A stretch of 64,000 nt of DNA from Arcobacter sp. F2176. Its GTDB lineage: Bacteria; Campylobacterota; Campylobacteria; Campylobacterales; Arcobacteraceae. Within the stretch, counting starts at the first letter, position 1; the number at the start of each line of letters is the position of its first letter. A program made the position numbers and the translations under genes. Shown piece by piece: positions 45,958 to 54,490 of the stretch. The notes under the pieces were generated by a model that saw nothing but the letters and a program-made list of their open reading frames with translations, was not told where the DNA came from and ran no database searches. The stretch spans positions 186,001 to 250,000 of the forward strand of contig NZ_PDJV01000002.1 of the NCBI RefSeq assembly GCF_004116465.1, read 5' to 3'.

Positions 45958-46684
45958 GCAATACCTCTGATACATCACTTCTTGTGTTTTTTAGAGGTTT
46001 GTTACTAATAGCTCTTGTTGTATAAACAAAAGAGATTTTTGGTTTATCTGTTATGTTTTTGCCTGCATGGTGCAAAGTTTTACAATGAAACAGAACTATA
46101 TCCCCTCTTTTTAGGTTTGTATGAACTCTGTTTTTGATTATCTCCATATTTTTAGGGTGTTCATCTAGGAAGTTTGATTTTTCATCAAATTGATCTTTTT
46201 CAAGATTTAGTTTATGACTTCCTGGAACAAATTCTAAAAGTCCATTTTCTATAAACTCATCATCAAGACTAAGCCAAATAGAAATCAAATCATTATTATC
46301 AAAGTGCCAATATCTTCTATCTTGATGCCAAGATGTTCTTGATGAATCCTTTGGCATCTTTGTCATTATTGAGTTATGGTGAGCTAAGGTTAAAACTACC
46401 TCTTCACCAAATAGTTGTTGAAGCATTGGAAGAGTCTCTTCATATGTCATCCATTCTTTAAAAACATCTTCTCTTTGGTAAACTTGTCTTAATCGTCTTA
46501 CTGTATTTGTCTCATCATTTGCTTCTAAGTATTCAGATTCTGTCTCTATTGGTTTAATTTTATTTTTTAAATGATAATTTGCTTTTTCTAAGATTTTTTC
46601 ACATAAATCATGTGGTGCAAAATCCTTGATAAGTATAAAACCATCTTTGTGAAATTGTTCTATTTGTTCTTGTGTTAATTTCAT
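45950..46684 (-). CDS. Phytanoyl-CoA dioxygenase (PhyH) family protein
   Basis: 244 residues, Fe(II)/2-oxoglutarate oxygenase fold. The metal triad reads HxD in SWHQDRRYWHF and the distal His in LFHCKTLHHAGKNITDKP, with the 2-oxoglutarate Arg in VYTTRAISN. The C-terminal end overlaps the tex start region, indicating a shared transcript. Substrate unknown; bacterial members hydroxylate varied small molecules. The start at 46684 is 13 bases after sucD. Confidence 0.88.
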   Translation of the reverse strand: MKLTQEQIEQFHKDGFILIKDFAPHDLCEKILEKANYHLKNKIKPIETESEYLEANDETNTVRRLRQVYQREDVFKEWMTYEETLPMLQQLFGEEVVLTLAHHNSIMTKMPKDSSRTSWHQDRRYWHFDNNDLISIWLSLDDEFIENGLLEFVPGSHKLNLEKDQFDEKSNFLDEHPKNMEIIKNRVHTNLKRGDIVLFHCKTLHHAGKNITDKPKISFVYTTRAISNKPLKNTRSDVSEVLLG

Positions 46685-46697
46685 TTAATACTCACTA

Positions 46698-47570
46698 TTA
46701 TTTAGGATGAACTTCTTTTAAAGCAGCACCAATGGCAGTAATTGTTCTAACTGTTGTTACTCCTGCTCTCTCTAGGGCTAAGTATTTCTCTTCAGCTGTT
46801 CCTTTTCCTCCATCAATAATTGCACCTGCATGTCCCATTCTTTTGCCTTTTGGAGCTGTTACTCCTGCGATATAAGAAACAACAGGTTTAGTAATGTTGT
46901 ATTTGATGTATTCAGCAGCAGCTTCTTCTTTTGCTCCACCAATTTCTCCAATCATTACGATTGCTTTTGTATCAGGGTCTTCTTCAAACATTTTTAAAAT
47001 ATCTATAAAATCACTTCCTGGAACGGGATCTCCACCAATACCTACACAAGTACTTTGTCCAAATCCTGCTAATGTTGATTGATTTACAGCTTCATAGGTT
47101 AGTGTTCCAGAACGAGAAACAATTCCAACACTTCCAGCCATGTGGATATTTTCTGGCATGATTCCCATTTTACATTGATTGGGAGTTATTATTCCTGGAC
47201 AATTTGGACCTATAAGTCTTGAACCATTTAAATCAACTACTGCTTTTATATCTAGCATATCAATTGTAGGGATTCCTTCTGTGATACAAACAATAGTCTC
47301 TATTCCATTTTCACTTGCTTCTATAATAGCATCTTTACAAAAAGGTGCTGGAACATATATAATTGAAGCATTTGCTCCTGTTAATCTTTTAGCACATTCA
47401 ACTGTGTTGTAAATAGGTAAGTCAAAATGTCTTTGACCTCTTTTACCTGGAACTACTCCTGAAACTACATTTGTACCATATGCTATGGCTCTTTGAGTAT
47501 GGAAACTAGCTTGTGCTCCTGTTAAACCTTGAACTAATACTTTTGTATTTTTATCAATTAAAATAGCCAT
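46698..47570 (-). CDS. sucD: Succinate-CoA ligase alpha subunit SucD
   Basis: 290 residues. The start [20 protein letters not shown], the CoA-binding [18 protein letters not shown] region (with the His of the phosphorylated loop in [14 protein letters not shown]), and [19 protein letters not shown] are typical. It forms the TCA step between succinyl-CoA and succinate with SucC. The start shares one base with the sucC stop. The order sucC-sucD-phyH-tex reads as one operon. Confidence 0.97.
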   Translation of the reverse strand: MAILIDKNTKVLVQGLTGAQASFHTQRAIAYGTNVVSGVVPGKRGQRHFDLPIYNTVECAKRLTGANASIIYVPAPFCKDAIIEASENGIETIVCITEGIPTIDMLDIKAVVDLNGSRLIGPNCPGIITPNQCKMGIMPENIHMAGSVGIVSRSGTLTYEAVNQSTLAGFGQSTCVGIGGDPVPGSDFIDILKMFEEDPDTKAIVMIGEIGGAKEEAAAEYIKYNITKPVVSYIAGVTAPKGKRMGHAGAIIDGGKGTAEEKYLALERAGVTTVRTITAIGAALKEVHPK

Positions 47571-48742
47571 TATTTAACTCCTTTATTTGATAGCTCAATG
47601 ATTTTTAAAGCGGCCTTATCTAAATCAGCCTCTTCATAAACTGTTACAGTTGAATTTTTTATCAACTCAAGTCCCTCTTTTGCATTTGTTCCTTCAAGTC
47701 TTACTACAATTGGAATATTTATATTCATCTTTTGGGCAGCTCCTATAATACCAGCAGCAATAATATCACATCTTACAATTCCACCAAAAATATTTACTAA
47801 AATACCATTTACTTTTGTATCAGAAAGAATAATTTCAAAAGCTTCAATAACTCTTTTTTCATTTACACTTCCCCCTACATCAAGGAAGTTTGCTGGTTCT
47901 CCCCCATGAGTTTTTATTAAATCCATAGTTGCCATTGCTAAACCTGCACCATTTACCATACAAGCAATATTTCCATCTAAACTTACATAATTTAAATCTA
48001 ATTTTTCAGCTTTTAGTTCTCTTTCATCTTCTTGTGAATCATCTCTTATCTCATTCATTTTTGGTTGTCTATAAAGTGCTGAATTATCAACTACAACTTT
48101 TCCATCTAAACAGATAAGTTTATTATTTTTTGTTACAACTAAAGGATTTATCTCTACTAGTGATAAATCTTTTTGTACAAACATTTTATATATATTTTTC
48201 ATTAAATCTATCATTTGAGCACTAAGGTCTTTGTCAAAACCTAAGTCTTCACAGATTTGTCTACATTGAGCTGGCATGATTCCAACAATCGGATTTATTG
48301 GATTTCTTAGGATTTTTTCAGGAAATCGCTCCGCCACTTCTTCAATATCCATACCACCTTCACTAGAAGTAATTATCATAATTCTCTGAGATGTTCTATC
48401 AACAATAAAGGCTAGGTATATTTCATCTTTTATATCACAAGGTTCTTCTATGTAAATAGAATTTACAGGTTGTCCTTGTGCACTTGTTTGGTGCGTTATT
48501 AGAGTACTTCCCAATAATCTTCTTACTTCTTCATTGGCTTCTTTTTTAGAATTAACTAAAACAACTCCACCCACTTTACCTCTTCCACCTGCATGAACTT
48601 GAGCTTTGATTACCCATTTGTTTTTTCCAACACTTCTTAAGATATCATCTAGTTGAGAAGGGTGAGTTAAAAGTTTGCCTTTTGTAGTAGGAATGTCGTA
48701 TTTTCTATATAAGTTTTTTGCTTGATACTCATGTAAATTCAT
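47570..48742 (-). CDS. sucC: Succinate-CoA ligase beta subunit SucC
   Basis: 390 residues, with the ATP-grasp core: [18 protein letters not shown] start, [17 protein letters not shown] nucleotide loop, [21 protein letters not shown] metal site, and the C-terminal half [17 protein letters not shown]. It supplies substrate-level ATP/GTP from succinyl-CoA. The 2-methylcitrate cycle at the other end of the window also feeds succinate. The 203-bp upstream gap is shared with the divergent iron island and holds two Fur-like palindromes. Confidence 0.97.
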   Translation of the reverse strand: MNLHEYQAKNLYRKYDIPTTKGKLLTHPSQLDDILRSVGKNKWVIKAQVHAGGRGKVGGVVLVNSKKEANEEVRRLLGSTLITHQTSAQGQPVNSIYIEEPCDIKDEIYLAFIVDRTSQRIMIITSSEGGMDIEEVAERFPEKILRNPINPIVGIMPAQCRQICEDLGFDKDLSAQMIDLMKNIYKMFVQKDLSLVEINPLVVTKNNKLICLDGKVVVDNSALYRQPKMNEIRDDSQEDERELKAEKLDLNYVSLDGNIACMVNGAGLAMATMDLIKTHGGEPANFLDVGGSVNEKRVIEAFEIILSDTKVNGILVNIFGGIVRCDIIAAGIIGAAQKMNINIPIVVRLEGTNAKEGLELIKNSTVTVYEEADLDKAALKIIELSNKGVK

Positions 48743-48862
48743 AATTTCTCCGAATTTTAATCATAGTAATTTTTATTAATTTAATTGCCTATTTATATCT
48801 AAATTGAAATAGAAATTTGCTTAATTGCTATACACAAAAAAAGTATAATAAAATGTTTATTT

Positions 48863-48877
48863 TGATAATAATTATCA
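48863..48877. promoter_or_regulatory. Fur-box-like palindrome in the sucC/iron-island gap
   Basis: TGATAATAATTATCA is a perfect 7-1-7 palindrome that closely follows the Fur consensus (GATAATGATAATCATTATC). It lies in the gap between divergent sucC and the flavodoxin transcript. It is one of several such sites around the iron island (48918, 50339, 54491, 55153). Confidence 0.75.
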
Positions 48878-48917
48878 TAATAAGAAAAAATTAAGTTTCT
48901 TTTATTTATAATACTTG

Positions 48918-48934
48918 ATATTGATTATCAATAT
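48918..48934. promoter_or_regulatory. Second Fur-box-like palindrome, next to the flavodoxin transcript start
   Basis: ATATTGATTATCAATAT is a perfect 17-bp palindrome, 12 bases before the ATG of the hypothetical gene that precedes flavodoxin and just upstream of its AAAGGATAAAG ribosome binding site. Its position over the probable transcript start fits repression by iron-loaded Fur. Confidence 0.72.
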
Positions 48935-48945
48935 AAAGGATAAAG

Positions 48946-49389
48946 ATGAGTTTTAATGAATGTACTAATTTAATAAATTCAATACATGATAATAAAAATA
49001 CAAATGAAAATTTTTTTAATTATGTATATAAAAAAATAGCAAGAAATACAAAAAATAGATTTGTGGAAAAGTATGAAGATTGTATTGATATCGTTTTATC
49101 AAACCATCCATCCATAAAAGTTATTCCTTTATGCACAAATATGAATAAAGAAAATTTATCAATAAAAAATGAAGTGAAAATTGCTTGCGATATAGTACTT
49201 AACAGCGAATATAAATATGTATATTTTGTATATCCAAAAAATAGAAATTTCAATAAACATATTCAAGTAAAAATACCATTACTTGAAGAATCTTGTAGTG
49301 AATATATGGTGAAATTGATACCTTATTCATTAAATGACATTATTAAAAAAAGGAGTTGTAGTGAAAACAGCAATATTTTATGCAAGTAG
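48946..49389 (+). CDS. Hypothetical protein, first gene of the flavodoxin transcript
   Basis: 147 residues that I do not recognise. It is soluble, with several Cys residues (positions near 6, 46, 62, 80, 112 and the C-terminal CSENSNILCK) and basic/aromatic segments (VYFVYPKNRNFNKHIQVK). The ATG follows AAAGGATAAAG. Its 3' end overlaps the flavodoxin gene by about 29 bases, so the two are cotranscribed, and a Fur-like box lies in front. A role in iron limitation is inferred from context only. Confidence 0.7.
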   Translation: MSFNECTNLINSIHDNKNTNENFFNYVYKKIARNTKNRFVEKYEDCIDIVLSNHPSIKVIPLCTNMNKENLSIKNEVKIACDIVLNSEYKYVYFVYPKNRNFNKHIQVKIPLLEESCSEYMVKLIPYSLNDIIKKRSCSENSNILCK

Positions 49390-49861
49390 TACGGGAAATA
49401 CTTCAAATATAGCAGAATTAATAGGAAAAGAATTATCAATAGATTCAATTCATGATATTGCAGATGTAAGTCTATCAAAAATTAATGAGTATGAAAATGT
49501 AATATTTGGAATATCAACTTGGGGTGATGGTGATTTACAAGATGACTGGGATGATAATTTTGAACAATTAAAAGAAGTAGATTTTTCATCAAAAAAAGTA
49601 GCTTTGTTTGGATTAGGAGATCAAGATGGATATCCAGATACATATTTAGATGCTATGGGTATTGTTTATGAACAACTAAAAAGTATGGGTGCAAATGTGG
49701 TAGGGGAATGGGAAAGAGATGAATCCTATGAGTTTGATGACTCAAAAGCTTTTGTTGATAATAAATTTGTAGGTTTGGCTTTGGATGAAGATACACAAGA
49801 TGATTTGACTAATCAAAGAGTTTCAAAATGGGTATCTTACATAAAAGATGATTTTATTTAG
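49361..49861 (+). CDS. fldA: Flavodoxin
   Basis: 166 residues. The P-loop SSTGNTSNIAELIGK starts at about residue 8; the FMN loops appear as FGISTWGDGDLQDDWDD and FGLGDQDGYPDTYLDAMG, with the long-chain type insert. Flavodoxin replaces ferredoxin as electron carrier when iron is short. The frame is open to 49334, but GTG at 49361 follows AAAAGGAGTTGTA and begins with the expected beta-strand KTAIFYASSTGN. Iron control by the Fur-like boxes upstream is plausible. Confidence 0.95.
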   Translation: MKTAIFYASSTGNTSNIAELIGKELSIDSIHDIADVSLSKINEYENVIFGISTWGDGDLQDDWDDNFEQLKEVDFSSKKVALFGLGDQDGYPDTYLDAMGIVYEQLKSMGANVVGEWERDESYEFDDSKAFVDNKFVGLALDEDTQDDLTNQRVSKWVSYIKDDFI

Positions 49862-49869
49862 GAGTTAAG

Positions 49870-49974
49870 ATGAATAATAAAAAAGTAAATATAGAAAAGT
49901 TATTGAAGAAAATACAAATTTTAAAAGAAGAGGTTGGTTTAACAAATAAGAAAATTTTTAAAACAAAGAAATAA
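49870..49974 (+). CDS. Small basic protein downstream of flavodoxin
   Basis: A 34-residue frame (MNNKKVNIEKLLKKIQILKE, ending NKKIFKTKK), with GGAGTTAAG directly before the ATG, eight bases after flavodoxin and before a terminator. It would be a highly basic, helix-forming peptide. The ribosome binding site and position make it a likely real gene; function unknown. Confidence 0.55.
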   Translation: MNNKKVNIEKLLKKIQILKEEVGLTNKKIFKTKK

Positions 49975-49981
49975 GAAAAGT

Positions 49982-50003
49982 TAAGGGGGTACTAATGCCC
50001 TTA
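49982..50003. terminator. Bidirectional terminator between the flavodoxin transcript and the 75-residue gene
   Basis: TAAGGG (49982-49987) and CCCTTA (49998-50003) pair around a ten-base loop, followed by GCTTTCTTTTAG on the plus strand. The 3' arm includes the stop codon of the leftward 75-residue gene. It is a modest stem with a T-rich tail, serving both convergent transcripts. Confidence 0.55.
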
Positions 50004-50228
50004 GCTTTCTTTTAGTGTATTAGATTTTTTAATTTTATTTTTTGGTTGATATAGCATGTGATGCCACAATGCAAATCCGCAAAAAGCAACGCCAGCTACT
50101 ACATGAACTTTTTTTGCAACTTTATTTTTCATAAACATAGAAGTTACTACTGTTGCTCCTAAAGTTGCTGTCATTCCAATCTTTGCAGCTTCTTTTTGAA
50201 TCTCTAAATCAATTGGCATTTCTTTCAT
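50001..50228 (-). CDS. Small membrane protein in the iron island
   Basis: 75 residues: a first hydrophobic stretch (IGMTATLGATVVTSMFM), then VHVVAGVAFCGFALWHHMLY with an HH pair as in small cytochrome-b-like or DUF4405-like proteins, and a basic tail. I cannot name the family. The ATG at 50228 lies within the end of the overlapping 39-residue gene, so the two are coupled. A Fur-like box at 50339 lies in front of the pair. Confidence 0.65.
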   Translation of the reverse strand: MKEMPIDLEIQKEAAKIGMTATLGATVVTSMFMKNKVAKKVHVVAGVAFCGFALWHHMLYQPKNKIKKSNTLKES

Positions 50229-50328
50229 TTCTTTTTTTCCTTTTATCTAGAACTTTTGCAGTTTTATTTACAGTTTTTACCGTTAAAATTGCTGTTAAAG
50301 CTGTTGCAAGTGGTAGTAAAAATGGCAT
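50209..50328 (-). CDS. 39-residue membrane peptide, iron island
   Basis: A short frame reading MPFLLPLATALTAILTVKTV and then a lysine/arginine-rich tail ending RNERNAN, with AAAGGATTAAT before the ATG at 50328. It is a single hydrophobic helix plus a basic tail. Its end overlaps the start of the 75-residue gene by 20 bases. Fits the other small membrane proteins of the island. Confidence 0.6.
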   Translation of the reverse strand: MPFLLPLATALTAILTVKTVNKTAKVLDKRKKRNERNAN

Positions 50329-50338
50329 ATTAATCCTT

Positions 50339-50355
50339 TTGATAATAATTATCAA
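50339..50355. promoter_or_regulatory. Fur-box-like palindrome upstream of the 39/75-residue pair
   Basis: TTGATAATAATTATCAA is a perfect 17-bp palindrome of Fur type, 11 bases before the 39-residue ATG and 53 bases after the ATPase stop. A further half-site, CTATTATCAATATA, follows at about 50391. It suggests a separate Fur-controlled promoter for the two small genes. Confidence 0.72.
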
Positions 50356-50407
50356 TATTTTATCTAAAGAAACTTAAATAAAACTAATAACTATTATCAA
50401 TATACTA

Positions 50408-52519
50408 CTACTTTACACCCCTTATTGAATTAAGCAATAATCCAATGGTTGTACCATTATGTAAAACAGCTGTCACAATTGGAGAAAATAGACCAAATGT
50501 AGCACCTGCTAGTATGCAAGAGTTGATTCCAACAGTTGCATTGAAATTGTTATTAATCAGATTCATTGTTTTATTAGCATATTCTTTTGCTTCAACAACT
50601 GCAGCAATATCATCTTTTAAAAGACTAATATCAGCAGTTGCTTTTGCAATATCGGCACCTCTACTCATAGATATTCCAACATGGGCAGATATTAATGCAG
50701 GTGCATCATTTATTCCATCACCAATGAAAGCAACTTTTTTGCCTTCATCCATAAGTTCTTTTACTATTTTTGCTTTGTCTTGTGGGAGTAATTCTGCTCG
50801 TACTTCATCAATACCAATTTCATCAGCAATAAGTTTTGCTTTTTCTTTCGTATCACCTGTTAGCATTATGATATTTTTAACACCTAGTTTTTTTAATTTA
50901 CTAATAGAATCTTTTGTATTTTCTCTTAATTCATCAGCGAGTCCAATGGTTCCTAAAAGCTTTCCATCATAACCAATATAAAGTAGAGTTTTACCATTTT
51001 TTAATGAATTATTGATTTTATCTTTATGTTCAGAAAAATCTATTTTTTCATCATCTTCAACAAAGTGTCTACTTCCAATTACTACAGCTTTTCCTTTTAC
51101 TTCTGTTTTTACCCCATGTGCAACAATAAATTCAACTTCTTCATGGTGCATATGAACAAAACCTCTCTCTTTTGCTGCTTTTACAACAGCTTCTGCTACT
51201 GGATGGAAATAGTGTTCTTCAGTTGAAGCTGTTAAATTTAAAACTTCCTCTTCTGTCCAATCATCACTATAGGATTCTACAGAGATTACTTCTAATTCTC
51301 CGCAAGTTAAAGTACCAGTTTTGTCAAATACAAAAGTATCTGCATTACTAAGTGCTTCAATAGATTTTGCACCTTTTATCATAATTCCATTATGTCCAGC
51401 TTTTGAAATAGTTGATTTAAAAGCAACTGGAGTTGCTAGTTTTAAAGCACAAGAGTAATCTGCTTGTAAAATAGAAGCTACTCTTTCAAAATCCCTTGCA
51501 AAAATATAAGAAACTCCAGCAAGCCCAAGTGTTACAGGAACTAGTTTATTTGCTAGTTTATTTGCTTTTAATTGAACTGATGATTTTTCATTTAGTGAAT
51601 TTTCAATATAGTGTTTAATTCTTTGAGTTGCTGTATCTGAACCTACATGTTCAGCCCAGATTCTAAATCTTCCCTCTTCAACAATAGTTCCAGAGATAAC
51701 TCTATCCCCTCTATATCTTACGATTGGTTCAGCTTCTCCTGTCATAGATACTTGATTTACACTACCTGTTCCTTCTAAAATGTGTCCATCAACTGGTATT
51801 GTATTTCCAATACCAACAACTACGATATCTCCAACTTTCACTTCATTACTTTTTATTAAAACTTCAGTAACCTTGTTATCAACTATTTTTTCAACCCAAG
51901 CTTCTTCTACATTTGGTTTTGCTAACTCTTTTAATAAATCATCACTTTTATGAACAGTCGTCTCTTCAATATATTCACCAAGTTCTAACATCATATTTGT
52001 AGAGTTTGCAGCAAGATAATCTTTTCTATAAATTGAGATGGCAACAGCTGCACTTTCTAAAACCTTTGAAGTTAAACCTTCTTCTAAAAGCTCTTTTGAA
52101 CCATCAATTAAAAGTGGAATAGAAGCACTTGTAGTAATCCCAGCTTTTAATAAATCATTGTTAATAAATCTTTCAGAGATAAGCGCACTAGAAGCTCTTA
52201 ACATACCGTTTATTGAAGGCTCTTCATCACTTACACAAGATACACAAACAGCTTCATTTTGGCAATTATTTAGTAATTCATCAAGTGTTAATTCACTTAA
52301 AATAGCTTCAATTTCATTTGTAATGTCTTTATTTATTTCAAAAATAATTGAAAATGCTTTTTTATTTATTCGTACACTTTCAACATGATTAATTTTTTTA
52401 AGATAATTTTTTAAAATATCTTCATCTATAAATTTTTCTTTTAGTAAGAAATATTTATATCTAAGTCTTGAAGAAGTTTGGTGTACTTTAATAAATTTAT
52501 TATTCATAGGTTTATTCAT
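50408..52519 (-). CDS. P1B-type metal ATPase with SCAL motif, FezB-like
   Basis: 703 residues. The N-terminus is an HMA_2-like domain (HQTSSRLRYKYFLLKEKF, with an Arg-rich start and no CxxC). The ATPase core has actuator SMTGEAEP, phosphorylation DKTGTLT (Asp about 399), GDGINDAPAL and LLKDDIA. The membrane motif that is CPC in copper/zinc pumps is here ADYSCALKLATPVAFK (Cys about 357). This matches the P1B-6-like pumps of ferrosome loci rather than copper or zinc exporters. Last gene of the six-gene leftward operon, overlapping the gene before by eight bases. Confidence 0.9.
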   Translation of the reverse strand: MNKPMNNKFIKVHQTSSRLRYKYFLLKEKFIDEDILKNYLKKINHVESVRINKKAFSIIFEINKDITNEIEAILSELTLDELLNNCQNEAVCVSCVSDEEPSINGMLRASSALISERFINNDLLKAGITTSASIPLLIDGSKELLEEGLTSKVLESAAVAISIYRKDYLAANSTNMMLELGEYIEETTVHKSDDLLKELAKPNVEEAWVEKIVDNKVTEVLIKSNEVKVGDIVVVGIGNTIPVDGHILEGTGSVNQVSMTGEAEPIVRYRGDRVISGTIVEEGRFRIWAEHVGSDTATQRIKHYIENSLNEKSSVQLKANKLANKLVPVTLGLAGVSYIFARDFERVASILQADYSCALKLATPVAFKSTISKAGHNGIMIKGAKSIEALSNADTFVFDKTGTLTCGELEVISVESYSDDWTEEEVLNLTASTEEHYFHPVAEAVVKAAKERGFVHMHHEEVEFIVAHGVKTEVKGKAVVIGSRHFVEDDEKIDFSEHKDKINNSLKNGKTLLYIGYDGKLLGTIGLADELRENTKDSISKLKKLGVKNIIMLTGDTKEKAKLIADEIGIDEVRAELLPQDKAKIVKELMDEGKKVAFIGDGINDAPALISAHVGISMSRGADIAKATADISLLKDDIAAVVEAKEYANKTMNLINNNFNATVGINSCILAGATFGLFSPIVTAVLHNGTTIGLLLNSIRGVK

Positions 52520-52853
52520 TATTCGCTTGCATTTGAGCTTTCATATCTTCATACTTTTCTTTTAACTCTTCAATTCCTGCTTGAAAAAGTTCACTTCCTT
52601 TTCCAAAAACTTGGAAAGCTTTTTCTTGGGCATTTTTATTTGTAAGTAAATATGTAACTGCTGCACCTATTAACGCACCTTTTACAAAATCTCCGGTATT
52701 AAATCCACTTTGTGTTCCCTCAACATTTGTTTGTTGTGTTGCATTTGTAGGATTTGCATTTTGATTTATATATGGGTTTTGGTTGATATTAGCAGTAGTT
52801 CTTATATCACTTGGTCTGCTACTTTCTATATTTATATCGTATTGATTATTCAT
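52512..52853 (-). CDS. Glycine/alanine-helix membrane protein with N/Q-rich N-terminus and coiled-coil tail
   Basis: 113 residues. Residues 1-48 are disordered and rich in Asn, Gln and Thr (NINQNPYINQNANPTNATQQ). One hydrophobic helix follows (GDFVKGALIGAAVTYLLT), then a charged helical tail (GIEELKEKYEDMKAQMQ) as in YtxH-like proteins. It overlaps the next gene (the ATPase) and the previous one by eight bases each. No known enzymatic function; it may shape or anchor a membrane compartment. Confidence 0.75.
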   Translation of the reverse strand: MNNQYDINIESSRPSDIRTTANINQNPYINQNANPTNATQQTNVEGTQSGFNTGDFVKGALIGAAVTYLLTNKNAQEKAFQVFGKGSELFQAGIEELKEKYEDMKAQMQANNE

Positions 52854-53208
52854 TGATTTCCTCTTCCAAAAGACAGTTTTCGTTTGTTAGATATTTTTTA
52901 TCAAGTTGTTCTTCAATAACTTCTAGGGCATAGATTCCCATAGCTCCAACAGAAAGAGCAGTAACAGCTTTCAATAATCCACCTTTTTCACCTAAATAAT
53001 TAGCAGTAGCAATAGCAGCACCAGTTGCAATTGCTCCTTGTGAAGTCTTTTTAATAGTATCTTTAATTGCAGCTTTTTTTTCTAATTCATTTGATTTTAC
53101 TTTTTTATAATTGATAGCTCCGCTAATTACAGCAGATGCAATAGCTCCACTAATTACATGTCCTAGGACATTTCTTTGAGCTCCAGTATTTATAACGATC
53201 TCTTTCAT
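52846..53208 (-). CDS. Glycine/alanine-rich multi-helix membrane protein
   Basis: 120 residues. Three Gly/Ala-rich hydrophobic segments: HVISGAIASAVISGAINY, QGAIATGAAIATANYLG and LLKAVTALSVGAMGIYALEV, with a charged linker (KSNELEKKAAIKDTIKKT) and an acidic end. The small-residue spacing resembles glycine-zipper packing. It starts with an ATG at 53208 overlapping the previous gene by four bases. Not recognised beyond this; I group it with the small hydrophobic proteins of ferrosome-like loci. Confidence 0.72.
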   Translation of the reverse strand: MKEIVINTGAQRNVLGHVISGAIASAVISGAINYKKVKSNELEKKAAIKDTIKKTSQGAIATGAAIATANYLGEKGGLLKAVTALSVGAMGIYALEVIEEQLDKKYLTNENCLLEEEINE

Positions 53209-53435
53209 TTCTCTTCCTTGTTTATTTCTTCTTTAACTTCTTTTGTCTCTTTTTTTTGGCATAAGTTATCTTTTAATTCACTAACATTTTTTTTAGTTTT
53301 ACTTATTGTTTCATTTGCAAATTCTTTTGATTTACCAACTATTTCATCTGTTTTAGTTTTTACTTTATCTGATTTGTTATATGCAAGTACAGCACCTGCT
53401 CCTACGGCTACCCCGATTAAGAATGGTAATGGCAT
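53205..53435 (-). CDS. Small YtxH-like membrane protein
   Basis: 76 residues: one short hydrophobic helix (LPFLIGVAVGAGAVLAY) and a long lysine/glutamate-rich helical tail (TDEIVGKSKEFANETISKTK then ETKEVKEEINKEEK). The layout is that of YtxH/DUF883-type coiled-coil membrane-anchored proteins. It follows the ferritin-like gene by three bases and overlaps the next by four. The N-terminal helix resembles that of the 113-residue protein in the operon. Confidence 0.75.
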   Translation of the reverse strand: MPLPFLIGVAVGAGAVLAYNKSDKVKTKTDEIVGKSKEFANETISKTKKNVSELKDNLCQKKETKEVKEEINKEEK

Positions 53436-53438
53436 TTT

Positions 53439-54116
53439 CTACTCCTCATTTTGATTTTTTGAAATATAATTATTCATAAGTGCAATGATTGCACCACCAA
53501 AAACAGCACCACTTGTCATAGATAAATTAAGTTTTGAAAATATTTTTGTAATCGAACTTTCATCAATATTTCCTGACATAATATCATCAAGTAAAACTTG
53601 ATATTCGCCAAGTTTTTCCATCATATTTTCTTGGTTAATATTTACATTGCTATTACTAGTATAATGCATAAGTACAGAGTTTCTAAAAGCTGGTAGATGA
53701 TTATTAAAAGATGCTGCTTGTAATTGATAAAGTACATTTTTTATATCATCTTGAGTTACATGACTTAATAGATTATTGTACATTGCTATATTATTAATCT
53801 CTGCTGCAACTCCCATCTCAGAACATTCAATTAATGTATTTGGAATTTCAATTTTTGAGTACCAATCATTAATAGGTACTTCAACTGCATACTTTTCCAT
53901 TAGTTTAATCAAAGCACCATAATGTATTGCTTCTGCTTCTTTGATATTTACAAATGGTTGCACTAAACCAAATTTTTCAATTATTTTTGTGTAAGTTTCA
54001 TATGCTTTATATTCATCATACACAGCAATTCTTAATATTTGAGTTGTAATAGGTATTTGACTATTTATATCAACTCTAGCACTTGTTAAAAGTTGCTCAT
54101 CTATATTTGTCTCCAA
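53439..54116 (-). CDS. Ferritin-like protein (DUF2202 type)
   Basis: 225 residues. Two pairs of helices carry ferritin-like di-iron residues: IAVYDEYKAYETYTKI (Glu), IKEAEAIHYGALIKL (the ExxxH pattern) and SEMGVAAEINNIAMYNNLL (Glu). A hydrophobic C-terminus (SGAVFGGAIIALMNNYI) suggests a membrane anchor, uncommon for ferritins. The start is TTG at 54116, with GGAGG inside the end of the preceding gene. Di-iron site inferred from motifs. Its neighbours suggest iron handling at a membrane. Confidence 0.8.
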   Translation of the reverse strand: METNIDEQLLTSARVDINSQIPITTQILRIAVYDEYKAYETYTKIIEKFGLVQPFVNIKEAEAIHYGALIKLMEKYAVEVPINDWYSKIEIPNTLIECSEMGVAAEINNIAMYNNLLSHVTQDDIKNVLYQLQAASFNNHLPAFRNSVLMHYTSNSNVNINQENMMEKLGEYQVLLDDIMSGNIDESSITKIFSKLNLSMTSGAVFGGAIIALMNNYISKNQNEE

Positions 54117-54431
54117 TTAAATAACCTCCTTTGCTAAATTGTTAATTAAATCAGTTATTTCATCTATATTCTCTTGATTTATTAAATCTTCCCATGTTTT
54201 TGGCTTAAATACTTTTGGGTCATATTTAATTGTAACTGAAGCAATAATTTTATTTATCTTAATGTGTTCTATCCCAGATATTTTTTCTGGAAGGGTCTGA
54301 ATATCTTCAATAGAAATATTTCCAGCAGAATCCTTTATTTTAGGATTGACTCTTACTCTTAGTCTTCCTGGAGTATGTGCAATTATTGTAAAAAATTTTG
54401 CTATATTTATAATTTCTTCTGTAGTAATCAA
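54117..54431 (-). CDS. HMA_2-domain protein, first gene of the iron-storage-like operon
   Basis: 104 residues. FFTIIAHTPGRLRVRVNPKIK followed by a beta-alpha-beta pattern (GIEHIKINKIIASVTIKYDP) resembles the HMA_2 domain: heavy-metal-associated fold without the CxxC metal site but with an RLRVR stretch. The same Arg-containing N-terminus occurs in the ATPase at 50408. The start is TTG at 54431 after AAAGGAATAAAT. It may act as a protein partner of the ATPase. Confidence 0.75.
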   Translation of the reverse strand: MITTEEIINIAKFFTIIAHTPGRLRVRVNPKIKDSAGNISIEDIQTLPEKISGIEHIKINKIIASVTIKYDPKVFKPKTWEDLINQENIDEITDLINNLAKEVI

Positions 54432-54490
54432 ATTTATTCCTTTTGATGATTATTATATATATAATCTTAATAATATCTTATTGTAAATTT

